Positions 26,351 to 35,610 of a stretch of DNA of 64,000 nt are shown here, piece after piece (the first letter of the stretch is position 1; each line of letters starts with the position of its first letter). A model generated the notes under the pieces. That model was not told the origin of the DNA and made no database searches. It worked only from the letters and a program-made list of their open reading frames with translations. Source of the stretch: Mesorhizobium shangrilense (GTDB lineage Bacteria > Pseudomonadota > Alphaproteobacteria > Rhizobiales > Rhizobiaceae); contig NZ_JAQGPN010000001.1 of NCBI RefSeq assembly GCF_028826155.1, forward strand, positions 744,001 through 808,000. Reading direction: 5' to 3'. Made by a program: the position numbers and the translations under genes.

Positions 26351-26812
26351 ATGCGCCTGACTGTAGACGGGAAGGTTGTGGAGATCGAGGCGGATCCCGA
26401 AATGCCGCTTTTGTGGGCGTTGCGGGACCTGGCGGGGATACTCGGACCCAAGTTCGGCTGCGGCGTCGCAGCGTGCGGAGCCTGCACCGTCCACGTCGAT
26501 GGCCAGCCCGTTCGCTCCTGTTCCATTCCTGTCGGCGAAGTTTCGGGCGCGGTAACCACCATCGAGGGCCTTTCGGCCGGCGGCAAGCTGCATCCGGTCC
26601 AGCAGGCCTGGCTGGAGGAGCAGGTCGCGCAATGCGGCTACTGCCAGACGGGCCAGATCATGAGCGCCGCGGCGCTGATCGACGAGATCCCTGACCCCAC
26701 TGACGAGGATATCGACAACGCAATGGCCGGCAATCTGTGCCGCTGCGGCACCTATCCGAAGATCCGCGCCGCGATCCGCAAGGCGGCGGCGCTGAAGACG
26801 GCAGGGATCTGA
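26351..26812 (+). CDS. 2Fe-2S subunit of a molybdenum hydroxylase (isoquinoline 1-oxidoreductase alpha type)
   Basis: The 153-residue subunit carries two [2Fe-2S] clusters. The plant-type site is [18 protein letters not shown] with a later cysteine (VRSC), and the C-terminal helical cluster is [10 protein letters not shown] with [11 protein letters not shown]. It passes electrons from the molybdopterin subunit. It precedes that subunit by three bases, and both are similar to isoquinoline 1-oxidoreductase (IorAB). The true substrate may be another N-heterocycle or an aldehyde. A TetR repressor is divergent. No dedicated electron-acceptor cytochrome or XdhC-like maturation gene is adjacent. Confidence 0.93.
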   Translation: MRLTVDGKVVEIEADPEMPLLWALRDLAGILGPKFGCGVAACGACTVHVDGQPVRSCSIPVGEVSGAVTTIEGLSAGGKLHPVQQAWLEEQVAQCGYCQTGQIMSAAALIDEIPDPTDEDIDNAMAGNLCRCGTYPKIRAAIRKAAALKTAGI

Positions 26813-26815
26813 GCC

Positions 26816-29092
26816 ATGTGGCGCTTGGGCAAGATCACGCGGCGCGCTTTCATGCTTGGCTCGGCAGCCGTCGCCGGAGGGGTTGCGGTCGGCTACTACT
26901 GGTACAAGCAACCCTACGCAAACCCGCTGGAAGGCACGCTCGCCGAAGGCGAGGCAACCTTCAATCCCTATGTGAAGATCGCTCCGGACAACACCATCAC
27001 CGTCATCGCGCCACGTGCCGAGATGGGGCAGGGGGTTTCGACGACCCTCGCCGCCCTCGTTGCGGAGGAACTGGAAGTGGGCCTCGATCAGGTGAAGGTC
27101 GAGCACGGCCCGGCGTCCTATGCCTATTACAACTCTGCGATGTTCGAGGAGGGCGGTCCGTTCGCCTTCTTCGACGACAGCGCGATGGCGGAAGCGACGC
27201 GCGCAGCGCTAGGCAGCGTCGGCAAGATCCTGGGGCTGCAGGGCACGGGCGGCTCGACCTCGATCCGCGACGCCTTCGACAAGATGCGCCACGCGGGCGC
27301 TGCCGCGCGGCATGTGCTGGTCGCAGCGGCGGCCGACAAGCTCGGCGTCGCGGCGGCCGAACTCACGACCGAAGGCGGGATGGTTCTTCACAAGGCGTCG
27401 GGACGATCGGTCGCCTATGGCGAAGTGGTGGCGGCCGCTGCGGCGATTGCGCCGCCTTCCGAGGTCAGGCTCAAGGAAAAGGGCGAGTGGCGGCTGCTCG
27501 GCAAATCGCAGCCGCGCGTCGACATGCTCGCCAAGGTGACCGGGGCGCCGATCTTCGGCATCGATGTTCGTCTTCCCGACATGCTGTACGGCACCGTGCG
27601 GATGAGCCCCGTGTTCGGGGCGAAGCCGGTGAAGGCCGACACCTCGAAGGCCGAGAAGATGCCTGGCGTCGTCAAGGTCGTGTCGCTGGACACGACCTAC
27701 GGCCACGGCTTCGGGGTGATCGCGGAAAACACCTGGGCGGCCTTCAAGGCCGCAGAAGCTATCGACGTCGAATGGGGCCCGCCCGCATATCCGGCCGACA
27801 GCGACGGCATTTTCGCCGTGATCGCCGAAGCTGCCGCCCAGGGCGAGGGGACCGCGCTACGTGATGACGGAGACGTCGACGTGGCTTTCGCGGACGCTCC
27901 GCAGGAGCGCGTGATCGAGGCGGAGTATCGCGTCCCCTATCTCGCGCACGCGCCGATGGAGCCCATGAACGCGACGGCGCGCCTCAAGGACGGGGTGCTC
28001 GACGTGTGGGCGCCGAACCAGATGCCGACGCTGACCCGTTCCTTCTGCGCCGATCTGGCCGGCGTCGAGGAGGCGAAGGTCAACGTCAACACCACCGCGC
28101 TCGGCGGCGGCTTCGGCCGCCGGGGCGAACTGGACTATTCGCTCTATGCGACGCTGCTTGCCAAGGAAGCGGAAGGGCGTCCGGTCAAGGTGACGTGGAC
28201 GCGCGAGGAGGATTTCCGCCACGATGCCTACCGGACGGCTGCCGTCGGACGCTTTCGGGCCCGGCTGGGAGAGGACGGGCTGCCGGTGGCCGTGGATATG
28301 CGCGTGGCGGCGCAATCCATGATGGAGAGCATCCTCAAGCGCTGGTACCCTTCGATCTCGCCGCTCGGGCCGGACCGGACGATCACCGACGGCGCCCATA
28401 ACCAGCCCTACTCGATCCCCAGCTACCGGGTGACGGCGATTGCCGCGCCGCTGGGCATTCCGGTTGGCTTCCTGCGATCGGTCGGCAACTCGTACAACGG
28501 CTATTTCCACGAATGCTTCATGGACGAGATCGCCGCGATGGGGAAAATGGATCCCGTCGCGCTTCGCATGAAGCTCATGTCCCAGTTCCCGGCCGCGGTG
28601 AAGGTCGTCGAGAAGGTGGCCGCGATGGCGAAATGGGGCGAGGCGCTGCCTGCCGGTCGGGCCAAGGGTTTCGCCTTCACGTTGTCGTTCGGCAGCTGGG
28701 TCGGCCAGATCATCGAGATCGCCGACACGCCGGCCGGCATCAAGCTGGACAAGATGTGGATCGCCGCCGACGTCGGCCTCGCGCTCGATCCCGGCATCAT
28801 CGAGGCGCAGCTGATTTCGGGAGCGATCTACGGCCTGTCCACCGCCATGAGCCAGCAGATCACGTTCGCCGACGGCATGGTCGAACAGTCGAATTTCCAC
28901 GATCAGGATGCGCTGCGCATTTCACAGTGCCCGGTCTTCGAAGTCGCCATACTGGAGAATTTTCACAAGATGGGAGGCGTCGGAGAGGTCGGCACGCCGC
29001 CGTCGGTCCCGGCGCTCGCGAATGCGGTGTTCGCGCTCACGGGCAAGCGCATCCGGACACTTCCCCTCGACCGCGAGGTGACATTCGCATGA
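26816..29092 (+). CDS. Molybdopterin-binding subunit of an isoquinoline 1-oxidoreductase-type enzyme
   Basis: The 758-residue catalytic subunit holds the molybdenum cofactor. It begins with a twin-arginine signal (KITRRAFMLGSAAVAGG), so the folded heterodimer is probably exported by Tat, with the small subunit carried along. Family motifs include PRAEMGQGVSTTLAALVAEEL (shown as PRAEMGQGVSTT and LAALVAEEL), the GGGFGRRGELDY loop, and GGVGEVGTPPSVPAL near the C-terminus, whose glutamate is the expected base. Length fits IorB. Together with the upstream Fe-S subunit it hydroxylates a substrate with water-derived oxygen. The substrate is not readable. Confidence 0.93.
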   Translation: MWRLGKITRRAFMLGSAAVAGGVAVGYYWYKQPYANPLEGTLAEGEATFNPYVKIAPDNTITVIAPRAEMGQGVSTTLAALVAEELEVGLDQVKVEHGPASYAYYNSAMFEEGGPFAFFDDSAMAEATRAALGSVGKILGLQGTGGSTSIRDAFDKMRHAGAAARHVLVAAAADKLGVAAAELTTEGGMVLHKASGRSVAYGEVVAAAAAIAPPSEVRLKEKGEWRLLGKSQPRVDMLAKVTGAPIFGIDVRLPDMLYGTVRMSPVFGAKPVKADTSKAEKMPGVVKVVSLDTTYGHGFGVIAENTWAAFKAAEAIDVEWGPPAYPADSDGIFAVIAEAAAQGEGTALRDDGDVDVAFADAPQERVIEAEYRVPYLAHAPMEPMNATARLKDGVLDVWAPNQMPTLTRSFCADLAGVEEAKVNVNTTALGGGFGRRGELDYSLYATLLAKEAEGRPVKVTWTREEDFRHDAYRTAAVGRFRARLGEDGLPVAVDMRVAAQSMMESILKRWYPSISPLGPDRTITDGAHNQPYSIPSYRVTAIAAPLGIPVGFLRSVGNSYNGYFHECFMDEIAAMGKMDPVALRMKLMSQFPAAVKVVEKVAAMAKWGEALPAGRAKGFAFTLSFGSWVGQIIEIADTPAGIKLDKMWIAADVGLALDPGIIEAQLISGAIYGLSTAMSQQITFADGMVEQSNFHDQDALRISQCPVFEVAILENFHKMGGVGEVGTPPSVPALANAVFALTGKRIRTLPLDREVTFA

Positions 29093-29334
29093 ACGGAGGG
29101 AAAGTCTCCTGACGGCTACCGCCATTTGCCTCGCCAGTCGTCGCACAGTCATGCGAAAGCATTGGCCGGCGGCGGATGCAGCGCTGCGCTGCGGTGCTTG
29201 TCGCCCGAACTAACGCTGGCAAGTGACGCTCCCTTGCCCGCAGAATTGATGCAGCCATGAATATTAATGACTGTTGTGCAACGAACGATTGGGATAATGA
29301 GCGCGGTTCGCGTGGAGCGGGCGACCAAGACTCA

Positions 29335-29363
29335 TTGAACGAAGTATTGCGCGCACCCATATC
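29335..29363 (+). promoter_or_regulatory. Candidate promoter of the RND efflux operon
   Basis: TTGAAC at 29335-29340 and CATATC at 29358-29363 are separated by 17 bases, about 60 bases before the adaptor start. The match to sigma-70 is moderate. The whole gap 29093-29421 (329 bases) has no gene and I see nothing else definite in it. AATATTAAT at about 29258-29266 is an AT-rich patch. Confidence 0.35.
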
Positions 29364-29421
29364 GCCACGCAAATAGAGGGAACACGCCTTCGTCCTGAGG
29401 GACAGGGGCCGGAAAAAGACA

Positions 29422-30558
29422 ATGCCGAAGTTCAGGTTTCATAAGCTGGCGGCACTCGCCGTTCTTATCGCTTTTGCCGCGTGGATGGGCACGGGCAAGT
29501 TCTCCTCGGTCGGCAGCGCCTCCGCAGAGAACGAGGCGAAGCCCGCGGAGCAGGCGGCAGAGCAGGCCAAGGCCGCGCCTCGCACCGTTGCTGTCATCAC
29601 GCCGCCGCGTGTCCAGCACGCGCGCGCCATACGGCTCTCCGGACAGACCGAGGCCGACAAGCGTGCGGTTCTGGCAACACGCGCCGCAGGCATCATCGAA
29701 GAGCTGCCGGTCGTGCAGGGCGATCACGTCAAGAGCGGCGACCTGGTGCTGATGCTGAGCGCCGAGGACAAGCCGGCGATGGTCGACATGTCGAAGCAGG
29801 TGGTGAAGCAGCGCGAGGCTGAGCTGGAGGCTTCCCAGAAGCTCGCCAAGACAGGCAACCTGCCGAAGTTGCAGCTGGACACCGCGATATCCGCCCTGGC
29901 CCAGGCCAAGAGCCAGCTCGAGCAGGCGCAGGCCGAACTCGAACGCAACCGCATAGTGGCGCCGTTCAACGGCGTGGTCGACAAGGTCTCCGTGGAGCGG
30001 GGCAGTTCCGTCATGCAAGGCGGCGAGGTGGCGACGCTGATCAGCCTCGATCCGGTGCTGGTGAAGGGCGAGATCAGCGAGCGCGACCTGCGTCACATCA
30101 AGAGCGGCGACAATGCAGAGGCGCTCCTGGTCAATGGCGAAACGGTCAAGGGCAAGGTACGCTACATCAGCCGCGAGGCTTCCCCTGCAACGCGCACGTT
30201 CCGCATCGAGGTGGCCATACCCAATCCCGATCTGCGCATCCCTGCCGGGATGACGGCGGAGATCACCCTGCGCGCGGCCCCCGAGGACGCTGTCGTGCTG
30301 CCGAGATCGGTGGTGACGCTCAGCTCGCACGGCGACCTGGGCATCCGTGCAGCGGACAAGGACAACAAGGTCGTGTTCTTCCCGATCGACCTTGTCGATG
30401 ACACCTCGTCCGGCCTGGTGCTCGGAGGAATCCCCGCAGACGCACGCATCATCGTGGCCGGACAGGATCTCGTCCAGGAAGGCGACGAGGTGAATCCGGT
30501 GCAGGCCAATGCGGAACTGGTCAAGAAATTGGCGGGCGAGCCCGCCGGCACCAATTAA
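29422..30558 (+). CDS. RND efflux periplasmic adaptor (membrane fusion protein)
   Basis: The 378-residue protein links an inner-membrane RND pump to an outer-membrane channel. It has an N-terminal anchor (LAALAVLIAFAAWMG), a lipoyl/barrel-sandwich half (GIIEELPVVQGDHVKSGDLV), a short helical hairpin (about residues 115-175, charged and glutamine-rich), and the beta-barrel region NRIVAPFNGVVDKVSVERGS followed by FRIEVAIPNPDLRIPAGM. It is 18 bases upstream of the pump gene. No outer-membrane channel gene is adjacent, so it may use a shared TolC-like partner. Confidence 0.92.
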   Translation: MPKFRFHKLAALAVLIAFAAWMGTGKFSSVGSASAENEAKPAEQAAEQAKAAPRTVAVITPPRVQHARAIRLSGQTEADKRAVLATRAAGIIEELPVVQGDHVKSGDLVLMLSAEDKPAMVDMSKQVVKQREAELEASQKLAKTGNLPKLQLDTAISALAQAKSQLEQAQAELERNRIVAPFNGVVDKVSVERGSSVMQGGEVATLISLDPVLVKGEISERDLRHIKSGDNAEALLVNGETVKGKVRYISREASPATRTFRIEVAIPNPDLRIPAGMTAEITLRAAPEDAVVLPRSVVTLSSHGDLGIRAADKDNKVVFFPIDLVDDTSSGLVLGGIPADARIIVAGQDLVQEGDEVNPVQANAELVKKLAGEPAGTN

Positions 30559-30576
30559 GCAACGACGGACCCCGTC

Positions 30577-33500
30577 ATGGATATCGTCAAGATCGCGATC
30601 AAGAACGCGCGCCTCACTTTGTCGGTGCTGCTGTTCTTCCTGATTGCCGGCACGATCGCGTATCGCGCGGTTCCCAAGGAAGCGGAGCCAGACGTCGCGA
30701 TTCCGATCATGTACGTCTCCCTGATCTATCAGGGCATCTCGCCGGAGGACGCCGAGCGCCTGCTGCTCAGGCCAGTCGAGCAGCAGCTCAAGAACCTCAA
30801 GGGCCTGAAGGAGATGAAGTCGAACGCCTACCAGGGCGGCGCGAACGTCATCGTCGAGTTCGACCCCTCCGTGGACCTGGGCGACGCGCTGATCGAGACC
30901 CGCAACAAGGTCCAGGACGCCAAGCGCGACTTGCCGGTGGGCGTCGAGGAGCCGACGGTCAACGAGGTCAACATCTCGGAATTCCCCGTCGTCTTCGTCA
31001 CCCTGTCTGGCGACATCCCGGAGCGTGCTCTGACCGCGGCGGCCAAGGTGCTACAGGATCGCATCGAGGAGGTCCCGGGCGTGCTCGAAGCGCCGATCCA
31101 GGGCGCGCGCGACGAGATGGTCGAGGCGGTCATCGACCCGATGAAACTCGCCTCCTACAACATGCGCATGGACCAGTTGATCCAGGGGATCGGCCAGTCC
31201 AACAACCTGGTGGCTGCCGGGTCTATCGAGGGGTCGGAGGGCAAGTATGCGATCAAGGTGCCGGCGCTCATCGAGACGCCGGAGGACGTCGGCAACCTGC
31301 CGGTGGTCGCCGGACCGAACGCCGTGGTGCGGGTTCGCGACCTCGCCACGGTGCGCGCGACTTTCGAGGATCGCGAAACCATCGCGCGGCTGGACGGCAA
31401 GCCGGCGATCGTGCTCGAGGTGAAGAAACGCATCGGCGCCAACGTGGTCGAGACCATCGAAGGCGCCAAGCGGGTGGCGGACCAGTTCGTAGCCGACAGC
31501 AAGGCCACCATGCCCGACCTGCAGGTGACCTATACCCAGGACAAGTCGACCTTCGTCAACCAGCTGCTCAACGACCTGCAGAACCATGTGCTGATCGCGG
31601 TCATCCTGGTCTTCATCGTCATCCTCTACGCGCTGTCCGGGCGCGCTTCGATGCTGATCGGCCTTGCCATTCCCGCTTCCTTCCTGATGGGCATCCTGGC
31701 GCTTGCGATGATGGGCTACACGATCAACATGATCGTGCTCTTCTCGCTGATCCTGGCGGTCGGCATGCTCGTGGACGACGCGATCATCGTCACCGAGTAT
31801 GCGGAGCGGCGCATGTCGGAAGGCATGCCGAAGGCGCAGGCCTTCGAGGAAGCCGCCAAGCGCATGGCCGGGCCGGTCATCGCCGCGACGCTGACCCGCA
31901 TCGCCGCCTTCTCGCCGCTGCTGTTCTGGCCGGGCATCGTCGGCGACTTCATGAAGTACCTGCCGATCACGCTGATCGTGACGCTGGCGGCGTCGATGGC
32001 CTATGCGCTGATCTTCGCGCCCTCGATCGGCGCGCTCATCGGCAAGGCGCCGCTGCACACCGAGGAGGAACGCCGCGACGGCCTCTACATGGCGATCGTC
32101 AAGAAGGCGGTGCACTATCCGATCACCGCGCTCGCGTTGACGGTGGCGCTGCTCACCGGCGGCCTCTACGCCTACACGCAGTACGGCAACGGGGTCGAGT
32201 TCTTCCCCCAGGTGGAGCCCGACTACGGCCTTCTCTACGTCCATGCCCGCGGCAACCTCTCCCTGGAGGAGATGGACCTCGCCACGCGCGCGGCCGAAAA
32301 GCGCCTCATCGGCTGGCCGGGCATCAAGAACGTCTATGCCCGCGTCGGCAAGACGCGCGGCGGGCAGGATATCCCCGAGGATGTGGTCGGCGTCATCAAT
32401 TACGAATTCATCGACTGGCGCGAGCGCAAATCGGCGCATGAGATCCTTAACGACCTGCGCGTCGCCATGGCTGGCATCCCCGGCGTGGACGTCGAGGTGC
32501 GCGTGCCGGACGCCGGCCCGCCGACCGGCAAGCCGATCCAGGTGCAGCTCGCGGCGGTCAATCCAGCCGGGCTGAACGACTACGCGAAGGAAGTCGCGGC
32601 TGCGGTCGCCAAGGTGCCGGGCGTCATCGATCTCTCCGACGGTCTGCCGCCGCCCGGCGTCGACTGGGCGCTGGTGGTCGACCGCTCCAAGGCCGCGCAG
32701 TACGGCGTGTCACCCACCTCGGTCGGCACGGTGGTGCAACTCGTCACGACGGGACTCAAGCTCACCGACTATCGCCCCGCCGGCGCCGACGACGCCGTCG
32801 ACATCCGCCTCCGCCTGCCGGAAGACCGCCGCACGCTGGCGGCGCTCGACCAGTTGCGCATCCAGACGGCCGACGGGTCGGTGCCGATCTCGAACTTCGT
32901 CACCCGCAAGCCGGAGCCGACCGTCGGCGTCCTCAACCGGATCGACGGCAAGCGAACGATCACGATCCAGGCGAACGTCGCCAGCGGCTTCCAGGTGGCG
33001 GCCGTGCAGGCCGAGGTGAGCAAGGTGGTCGCCGGGATGGCGAAACCGGGCGTAGAGTGGAAGCTCGCCGGTTCGAGCGAGGACAGCGCCGAGGCCGCGG
33101 CGTTCCTCACGAATGCCTTTGGCGCGGCGATGTTCCTGATCTTCATCGTGCTTCTGGCGCAATTCAACAAGTTCACCAGCGTCGTGCTCGTGCTCACCTG
33201 CGTGGTGATGGCCATCGTCGGCGCGCTGCTCGGCATGCTGCTCACCGGGCAGACCTTCGTCATCGTGATGTCCGGCATCGGCTTCATCGCGCTCGCCGGC
33301 GTCGTGGTGAACAACAACATCGTGTTGATCGACACCTACGACCGGCTTCGCGAGGAGGGCTGGAACAAGTACGACGCCGTCCTTCAGACATGCCGCGAGC
33401 GCGCGCGTCCGGTGGTGCTGACGGCGGTGTCGGCGATCCTCGGCGTGCTGCCGATCGCCTTCGGCCTCGGCCTGGAGATCTTCCACCAGGAGACCACGAT

Positions 33501-33771
33501 CAACGCGCCGTCGACCCAGTGGTGGATCGCGCTGTCCTCGGCCATCGTGTTCGGCCTGTCCTTCGCGACCGTGCTGACGCTGATCGTGACGCCCTCGATG
33601 CTGATGGTTTTCACGCGCGACAAGCGCAAGCCGGGCGAGCGCGGCCGCGTGCAGCGCTTCTTCGACTGGATTTTACGCCGCGGCGGCAAGACGGAGCACG
33701 CGGCGACGGCCAAGGGCGGCGACAAACCGCTGGCCGAGCCCGAGATTCTCTATCCTAAGGCGGCAGAGTAA
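30577..33771 (+). CDS. RND-family multidrug efflux permease
   Basis: The 1064-residue pump has twelve membrane segments in two halves with large periplasmic loops. Membrane segment 4 carries the paired aspartates (GMLVDDAIIVTEYAERRM) needed for proton relay. The first hydrophobic segment is at residues 12-31. The docking and porter regions show GVEFFPQVEPDYGLLYVHARG near the second half. The sequence is of the hydrophobe/amphiphile (HAE) type rather than the metal type. It pairs with the adaptor upstream, and a terminator-like hairpin follows. Confidence 0.95.
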   Translation: MDIVKIAIKNARLTLSVLLFFLIAGTIAYRAVPKEAEPDVAIPIMYVSLIYQGISPEDAERLLLRPVEQQLKNLKGLKEMKSNAYQGGANVIVEFDPSVDLGDALIETRNKVQDAKRDLPVGVEEPTVNEVNISEFPVVFVTLSGDIPERALTAAAKVLQDRIEEVPGVLEAPIQGARDEMVEAVIDPMKLASYNMRMDQLIQGIGQSNNLVAAGSIEGSEGKYAIKVPALIETPEDVGNLPVVAGPNAVVRVRDLATVRATFEDRETIARLDGKPAIVLEVKKRIGANVVETIEGAKRVADQFVADSKATMPDLQVTYTQDKSTFVNQLLNDLQNHVLIAVILVFIVILYALSGRASMLIGLAIPASFLMGILALAMMGYTINMIVLFSLILAVGMLVDDAIIVTEYAERRMSEGMPKAQAFEEAAKRMAGPVIAATLTRIAAFSPLLFWPGIVGDFMKYLPITLIVTLAASMAYALIFAPSIGALIGKAPLHTEEERRDGLYMAIVKKAVHYPITALALTVALLTGGLYAYTQYGNGVEFFPQVEPDYGLLYVHARGNLSLEEMDLATRAAEKRLIGWPGIKNVYARVGKTRGGQDIPEDVVGVINYEFIDWRERKSAHEILNDLRVAMAGIPGVDVEVRVPDAGPPTGKPIQVQLAAVNPAGLNDYAKEVAAAVAKVPGVIDLSDGLPPPGVDWALVVDRSKAAQYGVSPTSVGTVVQLVTTGLKLTDYRPAGADDAVDIRLRLPEDRRTLAALDQLRIQTADGSVPISNFVTRKPEPTVGVLNRIDGKRTITIQANVASGFQVAAVQAEVSKVVAGMAKPGVEWKLAGSSEDSAEAAAFLTNAFGAAMFLIFIVLLAQFNKFTSVVLVLTCVVMAIVGALLGMLLTGQTFVIVMSGIGFIALAGVVVNNNIVLIDTYDRLREEGWNKYDAVLQTCRERARPVVLTAVSAILGVLPIAFGLGLEIFHQETTINAPSTQWWIALSSAIVFGLSFATVLTLIVTPSMLMVFTRDKRKPGERGRVQRFFDWILRRGGKTEHAATAKGGDKPLAEPEILYPKAAE

Positions 33772-33803
33772 CCGCTCGCCTGGTCATCAGCGACTGCCGC
33801 ATA

Positions 33804-33836
33804 GCCGGTCCGGGGAACCTCCGGGCCGGCTTTCGC
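33804..33836 (+). terminator. Terminator of the RND operon
   Basis: GCCGGTCCGG pairs with CCGGGCCGGC (one G-T type mismatch) around a 7-base loop, followed by a TTT run, about 32 bases after the pump stop. Confidence 0.7.
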
Positions 33837-33877
33837 ATTTCTGTGTCATTGCAATCATTTCGCGAGGGAAACCCGCT

Positions 33878-34036
33878 ATGACGCTTGGCACAATCCTGAT
33901 TATCATTTTGATCCTTATCGTTCTTGGCGCCATTCCCGCCTGGCCATATTCGCGTGGCTGGGGCTACGGACCGTCCGGCATCGCCGGAGTCATCCTGGTC
34001 GTGCTTCTCATCCTACTGCTGATGGGCAGGGTCTGA
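33878..34036 (+). CDS. Small DUF3309-like membrane protein of 52 residues
   Basis: The reading frame encodes a 52-residue protein MTLGTILIIILILIVLGAIP with a central PYSRGWGYGPSG hinge, and a second hydrophobic segment ending in LLLMGRV. This is the pattern of DUF3309 proteins, tiny two-helix membrane proteins found in many proteobacteria with no known role. The ribosome site CGAGGGA precedes the ATG at 33878. It is too short for most gene-finders with a 60-residue cutoff, so it is easily missed. The RND terminator lies just upstream, so it has its own promoter or is read through. Confidence 0.8.
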   Translation: MTLGTILIIILILIVLGAIPAWPYSRGWGYGPSGIAGVILVVLLILLLMGRV

Positions 34037-34105
34037 CGTACGTGGCGGGCTACCGCGCCTGGGCCAGCGGGGGCTGAGAACCTCCTGGCCGGACCGCGCG
34101 GGCTT

Positions 34106-35275
34106 TCACGCGTGTCTGAAATCCGCGCGGTGCACCACCGATGCGAACGCCGTCGCGCAGAGCAGCAAGGCGGCGACGCCGGCGAACACCGGACCGATAC
34201 CGGTGTGCTCGGCCACCAGCCCGACAACGGATGGTGCGATCAGAACGCCGGTTGACGCCATGGTGGTGGCGACGCTCATCCCGGTAGACGGCGCCATGCC
34301 CTCATGGTTTCCGGCTGCCGAGAAGGCGATCGGGATCATGTTCGCCGCACCGATCCCGGCGACCGCGAAGGCCGCCAGGGCCGGTAGGGTCCAGGGCGAA
34401 AGCGAGGCCGCCAGCATTCCGGCGGCCGTCAGAACGCATGACGCGCGCAGGGTGAGCACCGCTCCGAAGCGCTGACGAATGCCGTCGCCGAAAAACCGCA
34501 TGACCGCCATCGCTCCCGAGTAGAGGGCAAAGGCAAGACCGGCCACGCCGATATCGGCGCCGAGATCCTGTTCCATGAAAAGCGCCGCCCAATTGCGCAA
34601 GGTCACCTCGGGGACGACGCAGATCATGCCGATCAGGCCCACCATGTAGATCGTCGGCAGCACCGGGAGGGCCGACCGCCCGCCGCCCTCTGCCGAGGCG
34701 GGGCGGTCGCCGCCGACGATATGAGGGGCCGCAACCGCAACGACGATCCCGGTCACCGCTGCCACCAGCAGGGCGTGCACCGCATAGCCTTGGGTCTGGA
34801 TCAGAAAGCCGCCGATACCGCTGCCGACGAAGCCGCCCAAGCTCCAGAAACCGTGCGTCGACGACATGATGGGTCGCTTCAGGCGTCGTTCGACGGTGAC
34901 CGCGTTGGCGTTCATCGCAACGTCCATGCCGCCGAGGACGGCCCCCAATAGGAACAATGCGGCCGTGGAGGCGAACACGCCCGGAGCCAGCGTGACGAGC
35001 GGCAATCCGAACACGGCGAGGAAAGCGAGCGGCAGGACCACCGGACGCGAGCCGGCGCGCGCCATGATGAGACCTGCGCAAGGCATCGAACTCACTGCAC
35101 CCAGTCCAAAGCTGAGTATCAGCAGGCCGAATGTGGCTTCGCTGATGTCGAGACGCATCATGTAGGCGGGTATTTGCGCGGACCAGCTTCCTATTATGAA
35201 GCCGTTGATGAAGAACATCGCGGCGACAGCCCAGCGCCCGCGTTGCGCACTGGCAGTATGATTGGTGGCGTCCAT
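34106..35275 (-). CDS. MFS transporter (YbjJ-like)
   Basis: The 389-residue product has twelve membrane segments and the MFS motif pattern: GSWSAQIPAYMMRLDIS after segment 1, and LGAVSSMPCAGLIMARAGSRP as the loop 2-3 motif (shown as LGAVSSMPCAGLI and MARAGSRP). The motif GGMDVAMNANAV is typical of the YbjJ/inner-membrane sugar or drug exporter branch. The substrate is unknown. Adjacent 335 bases (35276-35610) separate it from the divergent SH3 gene. Confidence 0.88.
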   Translation of the reverse strand: MDATNHTASAQRGRWAVAAMFFINGFIIGSWSAQIPAYMMRLDISEATFGLLILSFGLGAVSSMPCAGLIMARAGSRPVVLPLAFLAVFGLPLVTLAPGVFASTAALFLLGAVLGGMDVAMNANAVTVERRLKRPIMSSTHGFWSLGGFVGSGIGGFLIQTQGYAVHALLVAAVTGIVVAVAAPHIVGGDRPASAEGGGRSALPVLPTIYMVGLIGMICVVPEVTLRNWAALFMEQDLGADIGVAGLAFALYSGAMAVMRFFGDGIRQRFGAVLTLRASCVLTAAGMLAASLSPWTLPALAAFAVAGIGAANMIPIAFSAAGNHEGMAPSTGMSVATTMASTGVLIAPSVVGLVAEHTGIGPVFAGVAALLLCATAFASVVHRADFRHA

Positions 35276-35610
35276 CTGAATATCTCGATGAGGTCGTCAG
35301 TCAAATTCCTAAATCGGTTCAACAACGTGTCAATCAGCGGCGGAGCCAAGCTCAATGTGAGCGGAAAGACAGTTCTTTGCCCGGAATCGGCAGTCGAACG
35401 CGTCAAAATGCGGGCGCTTCTGCTGACGGGATCGCAGTCATTTGGGCGCAAATGAGTCCCATGGCCCAACGAATGACCGGCCTTGGCCACATTCTTGTCG
35501 GATTCTAGGAGCGAAGAGTAAGTTGCTTACAATTGAGAGCGCTGGCCGGTTTAGAGGGAACCAGCCATCCCCGCGGCAGGGAGGACCAGCGCCCAACTGG
35601 AGGGATCATA
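35276..35610. other. Divergent intergenic region
   Basis: This 335-base gap between the divergent MFS and SH3-protein genes has no convincing gene, tRNA or repeat. It must hold two promoters, but I cannot place them with confidence. It is somewhat AT-richer than its surroundings around 35280-35340. Confidence 0.4.
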
